This document shows, piece by piece, positions 32,639-45,223 of a DNA stretch of 64,000 bases. This DNA comes from Xestospongia muta (lineage: Eukaryota; Porifera; Demospongiae; Haplosclerida; Petrosiidae), in the NCBI GenBank assembly GCA_963693285.1, contig OY848922.1, forward strand, positions 6,126,923 to 6,190,922. The letters run 5' to 3'. The notes below the pieces were generated by a model. It saw only the letters and a list, made by a program, of their open reading frames with translations, was not told where the DNA came from and did not search any database. The translations under genes and the position numbers were made by a program. How positions within the stretch are numbered: position 1 is the stretch's first letter; the number at the start of each line of letters is the position of its first letter.

Positions 32639-32961
32639 GTAAGTATGCATTTGTTCAGAAAACTACTGAAAGTTGGTATACAATAAGAAGCATTGTATAA
32701 GTCATTGACAAATTAAAAGACAAGGAGTCAAAGGCTAACCATACTTTAAAAGTCAGATGCTTAACACTGAAAGGTTAAAACTAGTCCAGTACCACCTCCT
32801 GAATGATTCCCATACTTACAGTTGATAATTTATCCATGATAATAGACAACACTACCTAAAGTTAATGTTACCTTCACAAACTGTATCAGCCTCTTAGGAC
32901 AGTTTTTATTGATCAATAATTAACCTCGCTGTGCGTGGGCGCATAGCGAGGGTACTGTAGT

Positions 32962-32965
<4 letters not shown>

Positions 32966-32999
<34 letters not shown>
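32966..32999. repeat. TG microsatellite
   Basis: Pure TG dinucleotides just inside the left end of the inverted-repeat element. Confidence 0.9.
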
Positions 33000-33000
<1 letters not shown>

Positions 33001-33156
33001 TGCACTGCCTGTTTTTTTGAACTGCTATAACTTGGCAACCGAAGCATTACCAGCTACCAACGTTTAGCAACGAATAGAAAAGCATGTGGACTTTACAACA
33101 GTAGTGTCAAGAACATCGTCTAGGAAAACAGAAGCTTAAAACTCGCAAAAGAATTT

Positions 33157-33797
33157 TCAGGCTGCAGAGGTCAAGTGCCGTTTCTCGAAAAGTAAAAAAC
33201 TTAACGTGGAGATTTTTTAGTATGTTGTAAACAATCTCAGAGGAATACGGATCAGCAAGACAGAAGGCCGTTGGTCGAAGTAATCGTTAGAAAAGTTCTG
33301 AAAAATGTTTTGTGGACTTGGAGGGAAGTAACGCATTCAGGAAACGTCTCCAAGCACTGAAAAGACTGCTACTAATAGATAATATATCGATTTATATTTG
33401 TACCACGGGACGTTTCCAAAGAAGGTTTCATCTTCAAGTTACAATAAATTTTGTATATGAAATATTGATAGATTTTTTCAGGCTGCAGAGGTCAAGTGCC
33501 GTTTCTCGAAAAGTAAAAAATTTAACGTGGAGATTTTTTAGTATGTTGTAAACAATCTCAGAGGAATACGGATCAGCAAGACAGAAGGCCGTTGGTCGAA
33601 GTAATCGTTAGAAAAGTTCTGAAAAATGTTTTGTGGACTTGGAGCGAAGTAACGTATTCAGGAAACGTCTCCAAGCACTAAAAAGACTGCTACTAATAGA
33701 TAATATATCGATTTATATTTGTACCACGGGACGTTTCCAAAGAAGGTTTCATCTTCAAGTTACAATAAATTTTGTATATGAAATATTGATAGATTTT
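33157..33797. repeat. Tandem duplication, two 321-bp units
   Basis: Units begin with TTCAGGCTGCAGAGGTCAAG and differ at only a handful of positions (for example GGAGGGAAGTAACGCATT versus GGAGCGAAGTAACGTATT). The low divergence marks this as one of the youngest events in the window. Confidence 0.9.
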
Positions 33798-34184
33798 AAA
33801 GGGTCATGTAAAGACTCAGAGAAACTTTTCATCACGAAAGTAGCACTTAATCTTTCTTGGGAATTGAATGATACTATCACTTATTCAGTTACTGCTTCAC
33901 AAACATGACAAAGCTAGAAATCAAGCAACAATTAATGAGCATATACAGAATGACAAAGCTTGCCATTTTATAACCACACCTTCTGGAATGTTAATAAATT
34001 TTCTTGTAATAACAACATCATAGCTGGGCCTAAGCTGGCATAGAATTTATAAATAACTTAGAAACTACAGCGAGGTTCGGCACTTTAGTGCCTTTCATTT
34101 GAATAGTAATTGAAAAATACAAGACTATTAGCATGTCATTACCAATCACTTGAATTAATAATAAAATACCTTCATTGAAAAGTT

Positions 34185-35328
34185 CTTTGTCTTTCTTGTC
34201 ATCAAGAGTGAAGAGAAGCTCTTTCAGTTTAGGCCTATACCTAAGTTCCAATCAAGAATACACAACTGTTCTTTTTTCTAAGTCAGCCAAGTTTCTAATT
34301 AGCAAATGGATAGTAGTCTCTTCATCTAACATGATAATAGTTTAGATTTTCATCCTAAACAGAAAAAAAGAGCCAATTAACATATGTCAATAATCACAGT
34401 GTTAAAAGTCTTATTAATAACTCACAACTTTCCAAATATTCAATGATGTGTATTGCTCAAAGATTTCTATAACTGGAGGTTAAATATCTATTATCCATTT
34501 CTATCTACTAGAAAATGTTCTGCTATCAAAGACTGTAGTGTAGCAAGACAACAGTCTTTTCTTTCTTTTATAACACTCCTGTTGTAACATAGCCACATTT
34601 GTTGTTAACATAATTATCATTATCTTAATCATCAATGTGGTACTTGTGTCATCATTCCAACATGTTTTGAGATCTTCCATTATTTTGGAAATGGTTCAAT
34701 AGTAACAGTAAATGTTTTAGAAGCAGGTAGAAGATAAAGAAACTATCGGTCACATAAATTAGCTTTCCAATTACCCTGAGAAATGAACAACTTCATAGCA
34801 AATACAAAATGAAAATTTGTCACACTTACATAACAATTAGAATTAATTTAACTCTATTTTCTGCATAGGTTTCAATCTATTTACAAACATACAGTGTTGT
34901 ACTGATCACTTGAAGGGTTTCTTGTATGTACCATTATTAATGTAGAGAGATCTTGAATAATCCTTGTTCTAATAATCTCACCTGTGGCAAGACTTCATCT
35001 GTCTGGAAAGAGAAAGCAGAGGATATCACAAATGTGTGATGTTAATTTGACATGTAGTACTAAAAGTCAAGGAACAAGTATTGTCAAATATAGATATTTG
35101 CTGTACAAACTTCAGTATAGTTAACTGGTTATCCAGGTAATTGATGTCAAGACTTTTTTTTCGTAATAATGATAATATAATGATAATTATCATAACAAAA
35201 ACAACAACAGATCAATTTATTGACCTTCTCAGCAGATATTGCAATGTCTATAATCTTTTCTGGCTTGACTCTTTCTCCTAGTATTTTCTCACCAACTTCT
35301 TTGAGCTGTCCACCACCTATTGAAAGAA
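34185..35328 (-). pseudogene. Cluster of exon-like pieces, unknown protein
   Basis: An AG-bounded piece at about 35318-35227 reads GGGQLKEVGEKILGERVKPE then KIIDIAISAEK. A 21-nt piece at 35002-34982 between CTTTCCAG and GTGAGA reads TDEVLPQ. A third near 34330-34185 reads HLLIRNLADLEKRTVVYS, a stop, then PKLKELLFTLDDKKDKELFN before a GTATTT donor. The pieces are Lys/Glu-rich and helical in character. A stop and a frame change in the last piece argue for decay. I do not recognise the family. Confidence 0.35.
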
Positions 35329-35421
35329 ACGTTTAGCCATTGATCAAAGATTTGGAAGTTGTTCAAAACTGTATGGAGGATTCCTTCGGATGATAGAAAT
35401 GCAAGCAGTCTATCAGCCAAT

Positions 35422-35584
35422 AAATATTAAGTATGTTAAAGGTAAATCTACATATATTGTTGCACATGTTATTAGCTTATTCTTTATACTTTGCTTAAAA
35501 ATTCTTTTCATATGAAGTACACCAGTCTCACTAGCCATACCTACTCACTATTATGTATAATGAAGTGTAAAGGGTTTGTTAGAC
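35422..35584. repeat. Direct repeat U, copy 2
   Basis: Matches 32482-32638 at roughly nine positions in ten or better, same orientation. It differs mainly by an extra TGTATAA near its end. Confidence 0.85.
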
Positions 35585-36054
35585 AAAGACTATGCAGTTG
35601 TTGTGATAATACAGGTTCAAAATTCCTATTGCGCATGCTCGTATTTTTTTCGAGGGCATTATTTAGAATTTACAGCCTACTGGTATGCTGAATCTGTAGT
35701 GCTCTTATCTTTCTTGTACAAGTAGCTCATGGATCTTGCAAGCGTTAAAGTCTATCCGCTCTGGTTACTCCTACTACCAAGTATCATATAATTTTTTGAC
35801 ATATCTGAGAGGTCCATACACACAGACTCGGCTTCTGTATTACCTGTTGTTTGAGTGGTTCTCAAAAAGAATTTAAAAACGTTCACAATTTTCAGGAACG
35901 ATGTGTATGATATCCACACGTAATCTGAATCTGTTCTTCAATCTGGTATGGCTCGTACCTTTCAAGACAGAAATCCAGGTGACCCTGATCACTGATTGAA
36001 TCTTGAAACTGACTCATTCCATAACATGATGTCACTGTACTTTTAAATGAGTCT

Positions 36055-37001
36055 CGGCCTTTTTCAGAACTTGTCTGGAATAAAAGAATTGTTTCTGTTT
36101 ACCCTCCAAGTGATCCTTTGCTGTTTGCAAAATCTACAATAGAGATCAAAAGCAATTCAGGTACCATACTCCTAATTATCCTAAGTAGTCATACTGTACT
36201 TTAGTACAGTGTTCTACCTTACAACATATGTATACTTTGAATGTATGTAATACTTTGTATCTCTGTTATAACAGAGTGGGAGCTTACCAGAAACTAATTC
36301 TTTAGTGTAATATTCATACTTCTCACAATTGTTGTACTGTTTCTCTGACAATGTCAACATAATATGACATTGGCTTATTAATGAATACATGAGGTAAGTA
36401 TTGATCCCAAACATTGTAAAATATGTTCTTAGAATACTGTAATTGCTGGTTGTTAGGTACATAATATGGTTATTAAGTGCATACTGTTTGTTAAGTGCAT
36501 AATTTATCTTGGTCAGACCTCTTTTATTAAGCACTTAATGAATTATTAATAAGCAATATGCATAACCGATAATGAATCTATCCTTCATCACAGATACAGC
36601 AAAATGGTTGTGTTCATTTGCTTTCACTTTCACTAATAGAAGAACCTCGCCAATCAAAGGCATTCATACTTTTTTGTAAATGTGACGACCTCAAATTATA
36701 GTGTCAAACGAGAACTTATTAGAAACACCAGCATATCCTCCACGTGCTCAAGTGAGAACCACACTCAGAAAAGTGACATCATCCGCAAAGGCTATTTGTT
36801 AAGTGCATATCCTTATTTAGTGTATATTTTCTTTCTGTGGAGATACAGGTGCATGCGCTTAATAACCAGCAAATATGATAAAGTCTGTAATTTGTTGTCT
36901 CTGTAGATTGTATAGTGTTCACAATATATAGCTTGCTTACATGTACTTGAGAGTAAAAGTTGAAAATCCATACAATTGTATAGAGATATTCTGCCTACAA
37001 A
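36055..37001 (-). repeat. Direct repeat V1, relic of an uncharacterised ORF family, split by a MITE
   Basis: It aligns with 41693-42180, but its two halves (36055-36440 and 36880-37001) are separated here by the element at 36467-36868. On the minus strand 36130-36060 reads LQTAKDHLEGKQKQFFYSRQ then VLKKAE. The other copy has a related AAQKEHNYYRQVLIKA segment. This Gln/Glu/Tyr-rich helix belongs to a transposon-associated ORF family that I recall from cnidarians and sponges, without a known function. Confidence 0.6.
36467..36868. mobile_element. MITE sharing ends with the pogo-like element at 20.3 kb
   Basis: Terminal repeats TGGTTATTAAGTGCAT (36467-36482) and ATGCGCTTAATAACCA (36853-36868) are inverted. 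The first 75 bp or so (through TTTATCTTGGTCAGACCTCT) match the reverse complement of 20401-20476, the 5' terminal part of the pogo-like transposase element. TA precedes the left end. The rest of its 402 bp shows no coding. The homologous locus near 42050 lacks it. Confidence 0.75.
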
Positions 37002-37465
37002 AGATATGAGTAATCCCTAAATCCCTCAGTATAATATTGAATACAAGAAACAGACTTTGATACCTCTTCATGACTAAACGTATTAATAGGCTGTCCTTCT
37101 ATGTCAATAATAATAACACAGCAATTGTGTTATGTTTGTTAATAAACCTTGTTTCTATTCCATCCTGTATGTAATTGTTTCTGATAGTGTCCAGGAGATA
37201 AATACCTTCTAACCCATTAACGAATAGAAACAATTTCTGGCAAATCTAGTAAGACAAAGATTTTATTGATGTCCGTTTGATTGTTTCACTGTACCATTAC
37301 TTCATTATGACTAAAAGTACTTGCTACGTTATTTTGTTCCCTAGGAACATACCTCATACCTGTTGTCACTTCTTCAATGTTAATATTGGGAAGTAGTTGT
37401 CACATGACTATGAGGTCAAATTTATCTTTACATAATTCAGCTGTCCATGTGAGGAAGGGTTAAAG
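37002..37465. other. No gene seen
   Basis: AT-rich spacer between two repeat copies. Confidence 0.4.
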
Positions 37466-38496
37466 TACACGCTTTTTGTGTCAATGTGTCTGTCTGTTAC
37501 AAAAGCACATGTAATGTGGCAGAGTTTATCACTACCAAAAATTACTATATTTACAGTACACAATTATCTACATTTCAACATAGGAATTTCCCAACAAAGT
37601 TTCCTTCCCAAATTCTTTGGATTTTACTTGTTTTTGTGATAAAGTCTTCATATCCACAACTATTTTATTATAATTATAATTGTCACATGATCATTAGATT
37701 ATACACTAACTGTGATTATATTGATACATTGTATTATATGTTACTAGAGATACAGCTCAATAAGTGGAGATAGAGAGACTATTGAAATGTAACTTACAAG
37801 AACATGTTATGATAGTCATAATGATATACTATCTATTGTTTGTCCATCAGGTCAGATTAAATACTCCCATCTGACAACTCCTTGTTGTTCTATTTTCAAA
37901 CTTCAAATGATCATTTACAATTTGGATGGATGTGGTTGTCAGTTAAATGATCCTATTATGTCACCATCTTATAATCAAGTTATAAGTGATCAAGATAAAC
38001 CTATAAAAGTTGTGAAAGTGACAAGAGCTAATGAAGTAGGTGTCCCATGTCCATGATATTCTGCACTTGCTAAATACTCTTAAAGATGACAGTTATGACA
38101 ATGCTGTCTTCGTACGTTGCCATAGGAACTTCAAAATGACAAGTAAATATAGTAAGTGAACTATTCACACAAACTCCATCCACTTATAATACTAACTACA
38201 ACTCATCACTATTACAGGTTACATAATTAGTATACTATGAAAGTGATTTTGTTAATGATTGTGATGACAATGTATCCTACATTACTGTTGAAATATAAGA
38301 CTAACTGATCTGTCATTCAATAGTATGTAGTGTACACAGTCAACACTTCATTTATTTATTCAGAAAAGATGAGGTTTCTATATTGTGTTTAACTACCTTA
38401 TACTAAACACCTCTGTTCATAATATGTAGTGTTTTATTCCTGTTCAAAGTATATATTATGTCCCATGTACATATCTATGTACCTTTGACATGTAAG
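37466..38496. repeat. Direct repeat T2 with decayed coding tail
   Basis: Counterpart of 28281-29792. On the plus strand, 37850-38056 has an open stretch including IIYNLDGCGCQLNDPIMSPS, YNQVISDQDKPIKVVKVTRA and NEVGVPCP. The copy at 29.3 kb keeps the following SPEYSVL region instead. The two copies lost different parts, so each is a pseudogene fragment. Confidence 0.7.
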
Positions 38497-41400
38497 GTAT
38501 TTTTGATTAAATATTGTAGCACATTCCTTTATACTCACAGCTGCTTCTATAAAAGTTTTCATGAATAATATCTTCTCTTTCATCTGTTAATTTGTCCCTT
38601 TATCTGTTTCATTTATCTTAGGTGGATTGGTATTTGTAGCAATAATTGGAGGAACTATAAGTGGTTCTGTGTGGATATATATCAAAGCAATCAACACATA
38701 CTTAGATGATACTGATAATTCATCATCTTCAAAAGTGACTTGATTTTTCCATTCCATCATCACACTTCTTGCCATTTTTATCACTAGTTTCTGTTTTAAT
38801 TGTATTATTTGTGATAAAATTGAAACAGTGCTCCTCTCTATGTCCTTCTCTTAACTTCTAGGAATATTGTTGTTATCAAAGCACTCGTCAAATAAAGTTA
38901 AATGCCTATCTTGGTTGTGACTTGGTTGTATAGCATTGTTAGGATTGGAAGACAAGGTATTCTCTCTGTACTGCTAATAGATAGTAGAAGCTATTAGTTA
39001 AAATTCAAGTTGTGTCATATGAATGTAATGTCTATAAAGTCATAAACTACCAAGTCTCAAATTGTCATTTAGTGATATGGTTATGTATACCTTGGCACAA
39101 AAGAAAGCTGTACGTACTACAAATACAATTTCTAATTATTAAAAAAAAGACAAATTCATGTTATGTTTATTCATATTAGCTCAATTATATTGTCAACCAC
39201 ATCCTTCCTAATTATATGTCAGTTTATATAGCAGTAGTGTGATATTAATGAACAGAGTAATAGACAATACTATAACATTAAAAATATAAGGCATGTGTGA
39301 AATATATATCATACATATAGTTTAAGTTTCAGAGTCAAGAGAATATGTCTGTTTGTTTAGTAGAATGCAAGTTTATTTATTTAATGGCTGGTCTTGAATA
39401 TAAGTTTCAAGATGAAACACTATTGTTAAACATTAAATACACAGGAAATTATTAGGCAATGGGAAACAAATTCCAACCATTAACCAAGTATAGTAATATT
39501 GTTTCAATCAATCTTCTAGTTTTATCCTCTCCATTCATCAATTTATAAATTCATCATACATGATCATATCTACATTCATATGTATATGCTTATATCCATT
39601 TTCACTCAGTATAAAGAGACTACCTTTATACTTATCAATTATAATAATTATAGGATAATGTACACTGTCACTACTAAAACATCACGATAACTGAACCTAA
39701 ATTTAGAGGTTCTAACACTAGATATGTTTCATACCTCAAATTTAACGTACACATATACAGGTATAAGGTACTATAATAAGGCACAACATATTGCATACAA
39801 TGTATTTTATATGACAAATATGACATGTAATGAACTAATGATTCTTATTATACCAATGACAATTTGTATACAAATAGCATTGTTATTGTACATATATACA
39901 TGTATGGTAATGTCATACATTCTTAATATATTGTATCTTGACTATCTTCAGACAGAGCAACATCAATGATGGAAATCTGTAAGTCAAAGCCTTCATCTCC
40001 CATCTTTTACAACTTAATTACTAATTGTGATAGACATGGCATAGTCTAATATGATTTATTTTAGTTATTTTATTTTCATTAAGGTAATTTTTTAGTCAAC
40101 CATCAGTTATAAACTTCACCACTATTTCTCATAATAATGTACTTGCTATTTTCTAATATTAGTTTATGTAACATTGATAAAAAAGTTCTTTATATCTCCA
40201 ACATATAATATGTATTACTTTACTTTTATTAATTTTACATAGTTATATCATTAGTAATTATAATGATATAACAGGTTCTTATATTGTGTTTTTGATAGCA
40301 AATGAAGTTATGTTTGACCTTCTTCTGTGGAGATGTCAGTCATATTTGACAATGTTAAAGGTTATAGTATACTCACACTAGTACAAAACATACTTTTAAT
40401 GAGTGTTAGTTACACTAGTTAGCATATATCATGTACAAACATTACTCTATTTGTGTACTATTATAGTATATACCTGTCTGATAACAAAGCTGTTGTTAGG
40501 TACAACACAAATGTGGCAAAGGTTAGCTTATCAGTCAGTTCATATTACTATGGTAATTAATTTAATATTTTAAAGATTTAGCTGGATTATATTTTAAGAT
40601 ACCAGTAGTATGAAATAGATAGCAAATTTTTGAGTTGATTTTGACAAGTGATTACTTTAGTGAAATTTAATGATTACTATCTATTTAACTTTTACAAGAG
40701 TGGTGATTGTGTTCTGAATGACCATATTTTTCAGAAAGTTATTGTGGCTTTTGAGAGATATGGGAAACATTCTCTGAGGTGATGTACATGGTGTTTAAGG
40801 TCATAGCACTCCAGGTAAAGGTCATTTAATGTATTGGAATGGATGATAATAATACTCCCTTATATTGTTGTACTAGTACCTGCTGTGTGACCATGTAGAT
40901 GAACAATGGAAGTACATGACATGTTCCTTTAGATTATTTGAGGGATTTCATAAGAGATCTTAATCCTTTGACTGGCCATCGATCTGAAACTTATTAGGTT
41001 GGTCACAGTCAATGGTAACATGGTGATATTTTTTATAGTAAGTATATCTTTAAAATATGAGGCCAGGAAACCAGTCTAACCATAGGTATTTACCAATACC
41101 TGACCGTCTTCACTGCAAACTAATTGAGCAATGTTGACTACTGAAGACTGCTTTATTCACAAATTAATTGAGAGAGAGAAAACTTCAGTACATCAGAACA
41201 TGTATTATGTGGTGTCAAAACACTCCACATAAGATACTAAAAAGGGAAACATACATCAATAGGATTTATTGACAGTCTTACGTTACCTGCAAAAGTACAT
41301 TTCTCTTATTTTGTCCTGCACAATAATCTGGTGAAGTATATGATGAGTATTTAGTCCGTAATTCTAAAGTTACTAGTGTAGTGAACTAATTACAGTGTTA

Positions 41401-41692
41401 ATACCTTTTCCTGTGTCATAGGATTCATTAGTTAAATGGTTTACTTGTTGTGATACTGCTTCACAACAGACCCCAAAGATTCCACAATTCCTCTGTGTTA
41501 ATGGGTCCTGGTTGAAGGGATTATTTGGAAACTGCACCTGTTGAACAAATCAACATCAAATGTGTTTTAATACATAACATATAACTCATTGGACATAATT
41601 AAAACTATATAGTGAGCTGTGATGTTCACTGGAATGACTGGTTGTGTGAGCAGAGGAGAAAGATATTGTTCACAGTGATCTGTTCCTTTAAA
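38497..41692. other. No gene supported
   Basis: 3.2 kb of AT-rich sequence. On the plus strand 38628-38735 reads GGLVFVAIIGGTISGSVWIY then IKAINTYLDDTDNSSSS after an AG. This is a possible transmembrane helix with a short tail, but it has no partner exons. Confidence 0.4.
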
Positions 41693-42180
41693 TCGGCCTT
41701 TATCAGAACTTGTCTGTAATAATTATGTTCTTTCTGTGCAGCCTCCAAGTCATCTCTTGCTTTTACAAAATCTAGAATAGTGATCAAATGCAATTCAAGT
41801 ACTCTACTAGTAATATTTCTAAGCATTGGTAATTTACTTTAGTACAATGTTGTACCTTACAGTATATGTATATGTGTTTCTGTTTCTCTGTTATAACAGA
41901 GTGAGAGCTTGCCAGCAAATGATTCTATAGTGGAGTGTTCATACTTCATACCATTGTAGTACTGTGTCTCTAACACTGTTAACATAATATGACATGAATG
42001 TTATAATGATTACATGAGGTAAGTATTGAATTCAAACACTATAAAGCATACTCTCAAAATAAGGTCTGTAATTTGTTTTCTCAGTAGCTCATACATTGTT
42101 CACGATATATAGCTTGTTTATGTGTGTTTGAGAATAAAGCTGCCAATACATGTTCTTGTATACTAATATTCTACCCACAG
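41693..42180 (-). repeat. Direct repeat V2, uninterrupted copy of V1
   Basis: On the minus strand 41776-41690 encodes FVKARDDLEAAQKEHNYYRQ and VLIKADLKEQI, part of the uncharacterised ORF family mentioned at 36055. Near 42050 the sequence is continuous where V1 carries the MITE. This is the empty site. Confidence 0.65.
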
Positions 42181-42540
42181 TTGTCATTGACCTATATATT
42201 ATGTTCATTGCTATTACTGATGACTTCTAGCTTTTAGAAAAGCTTTATTTAAAGAAAAATGATTCATTGAGCAATCAAGGAGAGCCTAAGTTAAAAATAC
42301 AACATTTATGAATGATTGGTATCTACAGCATTCCTTCTATGCAGGTCATAGAGAATAGAGATGTAAAGGTAGTAACATTACATATGTAGAGATGACACAG
42401 TGTTCTTTCTTCTTATTATATTTCTCTTTACACAATTATAACTATAAGTCTTATAAAGAATATTTTACACATAAAGATATGTTTGTACATGAGGTATCCA
42501 CTTTTAGAAATCTTTTTTAACAAATTCAAGCAATAATTTT

Positions 42541-43355
42541 ATAGTGTTTGGAAATATACTCTGCAGGAAACAACATCTTATTAGCATTGTAATAGCTAAT
42601 TTATGAACTGTAATTATGTTCATGAAGAATATATAAAATGACACATGGAATTCAGTGATACAATATTGCATTCTACCAGAACATTTGTTATAAGTGAAAT
42701 CAACATGAGTTCCAAACTGTTTGAACCTGTTTTTGTAGGAGATTTGTCTTGTCATTTATCAATATCAGCAGCTTAGCACCAATTAACTTATTACTAAGAC
42801 ACTATCATACAAATACATCTTAGCATGTCAACCAGTTATACCTTGATGTGATATTAAATAAATAATGTTACTTATGTCACTATTGGAAAATTTTGAGAAA
42901 ATAATATGACATGGTTAAGCATATTTTTGGCTACCAATTTTTTCGTCATTTTGAAATCACTTGTTTGTGTAAATGCTATAATTGAGAAGATGCATTTTTA
43001 ATAATTTTTCGATATCTATCATCACGTGATTAAACCACTAGACCTCGTGAAAGCTGTCTCACTATTGCAAAGACGAGGGTCTCTTTGGACTTATTTACTA
43101 AGGTATAGATGGCTAAGCTACACCTGATTGGTGAGTAAAGTATTTAATATATTAAGTACACCATTCTGTCCTTATCAGATAGGTGCCGCGCGACATTAAC
43201 AAGATCTATCATTGATGAATGACCTGAAATCATAGAATGTCGAGATATGTCAACAGCTTATTAGTTAAAGGTTAGAAATTACAAGATAAAATGTACTGGC
43301 TTTACGTGACAGTACTAGTAACCACAAAACTCCATAATGTAGATTAAAAAGTTAC
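42541..43355. repeat. Direct repeat W1, promoter-like region with orphan first exon
   Basis: It aligns with 52531-53460 over about 800 bp. The central part (43020-43200) is less AT-rich, contains TCACGTGA, and precedes the short exon at 43109-43130. Looks like a duplicated 5' gene end. Confidence 0.7.
43109..43130 (+). CDS. Orphan first exon, copy 1
   Basis: ATGGCTAAGCTACACCTGAT followed by TG and a GTGAGT donor encodes MAKLHLI plus one base of a Gly codon. The same exon and donor are kept at 53217-53238. Conservation of ATG, frame and donor in both copies supports a real former exon. I found no second exon for either. The product is unknown; a signal-peptide start is possible. Confidence 0.4.
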
Positions 43356-44661
43356 TGCCTTATATTTTATTAATTTCATTGCTGAGTTTGAAGTTGAAGT
43401 GTTATTACTCTTCATTGTGTTTGAGATTATTTTGTTTTAATATCATTATTGTTAGTGATATGTCAATAGTTGTAGGTGTTACTTGTTGAAAATTGGATTA
43501 TTCATTTACATGTTCTACGAGATGCTTATCTTTTAAATTGAGGCTTGAAAAGAGCAACATGCTTTCAAAAGTTCAGCACATTAATGAAACCTCATACAAA
43601 AAAACTTGTTTGCTTCAATTGAATGTTTTGTGGTACAAGCTTAAAAATTTTCATGTAGCTGTACCTCTCATAGTTGAGATGTACCTCAAATTTTAAAGTT
43701 TTCTGCTGTACAGAGACAGTGTGGCATATATTTTTCTGAAATGTAATGATGATCATCGAGTCAGCTTGATATTAAGAGGGTATTTGGATATTTGCTATCC
43801 TTAGGACAATTTTATTTTATTTGGAATAGAGAGCAAAGTAGCTAGTACCTTTATTTACTATGAATGTTTGAATCATAATACATGTAAGTTTAAACAGTTA
43901 TAGCCAGAAACACTTATAGTGTAGGCTGTGTCAAGGATTGGTGATGTCCAGATTTTCCCAATGATTACTGTTGTCATGTATTCATGACATTCGGTTGCTA
44001 AGAGTTAATGTAACAATCAAACTGTTTTGTCATAATTGCTAATATTTTTTTAAAATTAAAAACACTGTAAAGAATTACAGTGGTGGTTTTGAAGAGAACC
44101 ATTGAAAGGAGCAGTAATGATGAAGCTATAAAATTAGTTATTCCTTTGACAGGAACTATGATTGTGGCCACCAATACCACAACTACCACTGATTCTCAAT
44201 TATATTCTTGGAGGTGAACTTAAAATACTTAATTATTGATTAATTAGTTCACCTGATGATGTCTCTGGACTTTGTATGTCACACCAAATAGACCATACTT
44301 CGGTTTAAAGAAATAAATAAATTGGTTCAGGCTGTAAAGGGTGCTTGGATAATGATTTGCTATGCAAATTGAAGCTTACATGAAGAGTTATGCTTTTTGT
44401 GCAGTTAGTAAAGGAGTGTTGAAAAAATTGGCAGAAAGAAATATACATCTGATATTATGAATCCTTTCAATGTCATTCCTACTTTTAATGCACTCAGCTT
44501 TATAGAAATTTTGTTCAATTGTTGCTTGCTCAACATGAGTGTTCATTGAATCAATGGTGTAGGATAAAGTATTCATTATTTATGTCCTATTATTATCCTT
44601 CAACTTTACATGTAGTTTATGAGATTTGGATGAATTGGCTACCTGACTAATAGCAACAGAA
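43356..44661. other. Mostly empty; one relic of the uncharacterised ORF family
   Basis: On the minus strand 44540-44450 reads HVEQATIEQNFYKAECIKSR, similar to the AQKEHNYYRQ segment of repeat V. Otherwise there is no gene. Confidence 0.45.
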
Positions 44662-45223
44662 ATTCTTTGGCCATATCCAGCATAGCTCTGATCTTGATTT
44701 AGTAGCAATGATATGTGAACAAACTTTTTTAATGGTTGAAATAACTCATTTACCAAGCTTTGTGTTTGTTGATGGCCATTATCATGAATTAATCATTCCA
44801 TCCTGGTCTTTTGTTGTGTGTGTGGGTAGAATTAGTAAAACTATTCTTTTATAACCAGGAATTCTCCCTGTTAAAATTATGCATTAATATCAGTATAGTT
44901 TCTATGAATGTGACAGTATGTTTTAACTCTTCAGTGGTGTATGTGTTATTAGGAAGGTGATTAACATTACCATGAACTCTTGCACTTGATCCATAATTGA
45001 GGTAGCTTAACCTAATAGTGCCCAACCTCTTTGTAATAATACTATGCAAAAAGAGAAATGTTGTCCTACCAATTTATAAGGTATATTATGTTAGACAAAT
45101 GTTTAGATCCATATATACTTTACCTTTATAACTCGTATATGAACTATGTTCCTTTTTTCTTTATCATTTAGCTGATGTCCTCTGTGTTAAACTATTGTAG
45201 ACATTGATATGTGGGGCATTTTA
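44662..45223 (-). repeat. Direct repeat X1, relic of the uncharacterised ORF family
   Basis: About 560 bp repeated at 45881-46440. On the minus strand 45049-44849 reads IRLSYLNYGSSARVHGNVNH, LPNNTYTTEELKHTVTFIET. The Val-His-Gly-Asn followed by Leu-Pro-x-Asn is, from memory, the conserved start of the same transposon-associated family as repeat V. The second copy carries more substitutions. Confidence 0.65.

Larger units (their letters stand above)
32922..34077. mobile_element. 1.16-kb inverted-repeat element with hairpin ends
   Basis: It is bounded by AACCTCGCTG at 32922 and its exact reverse complement CAGCGAGGTT at 34068-34077. The left end is also half of a hairpin, 32924-32951 (CCTCGCTGTGCG, loop, CGCATAGCGAGG). 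Just outside the right end lies the hairpin GGCACTTTAGTGCC. Inside are a TG microsatellite and a 321-bp tandem duplication. No transposase; the two duplicated frames are not supported as protein. Element class unknown. Confidence 0.6.

Noticed and set aside
33312..33908. Two similar plus-strand ORFs of 79 and 91 codons
   Set aside because: They arise from the 321-bp tandem duplication inside an inverted-repeat element; no domain, no splice context.
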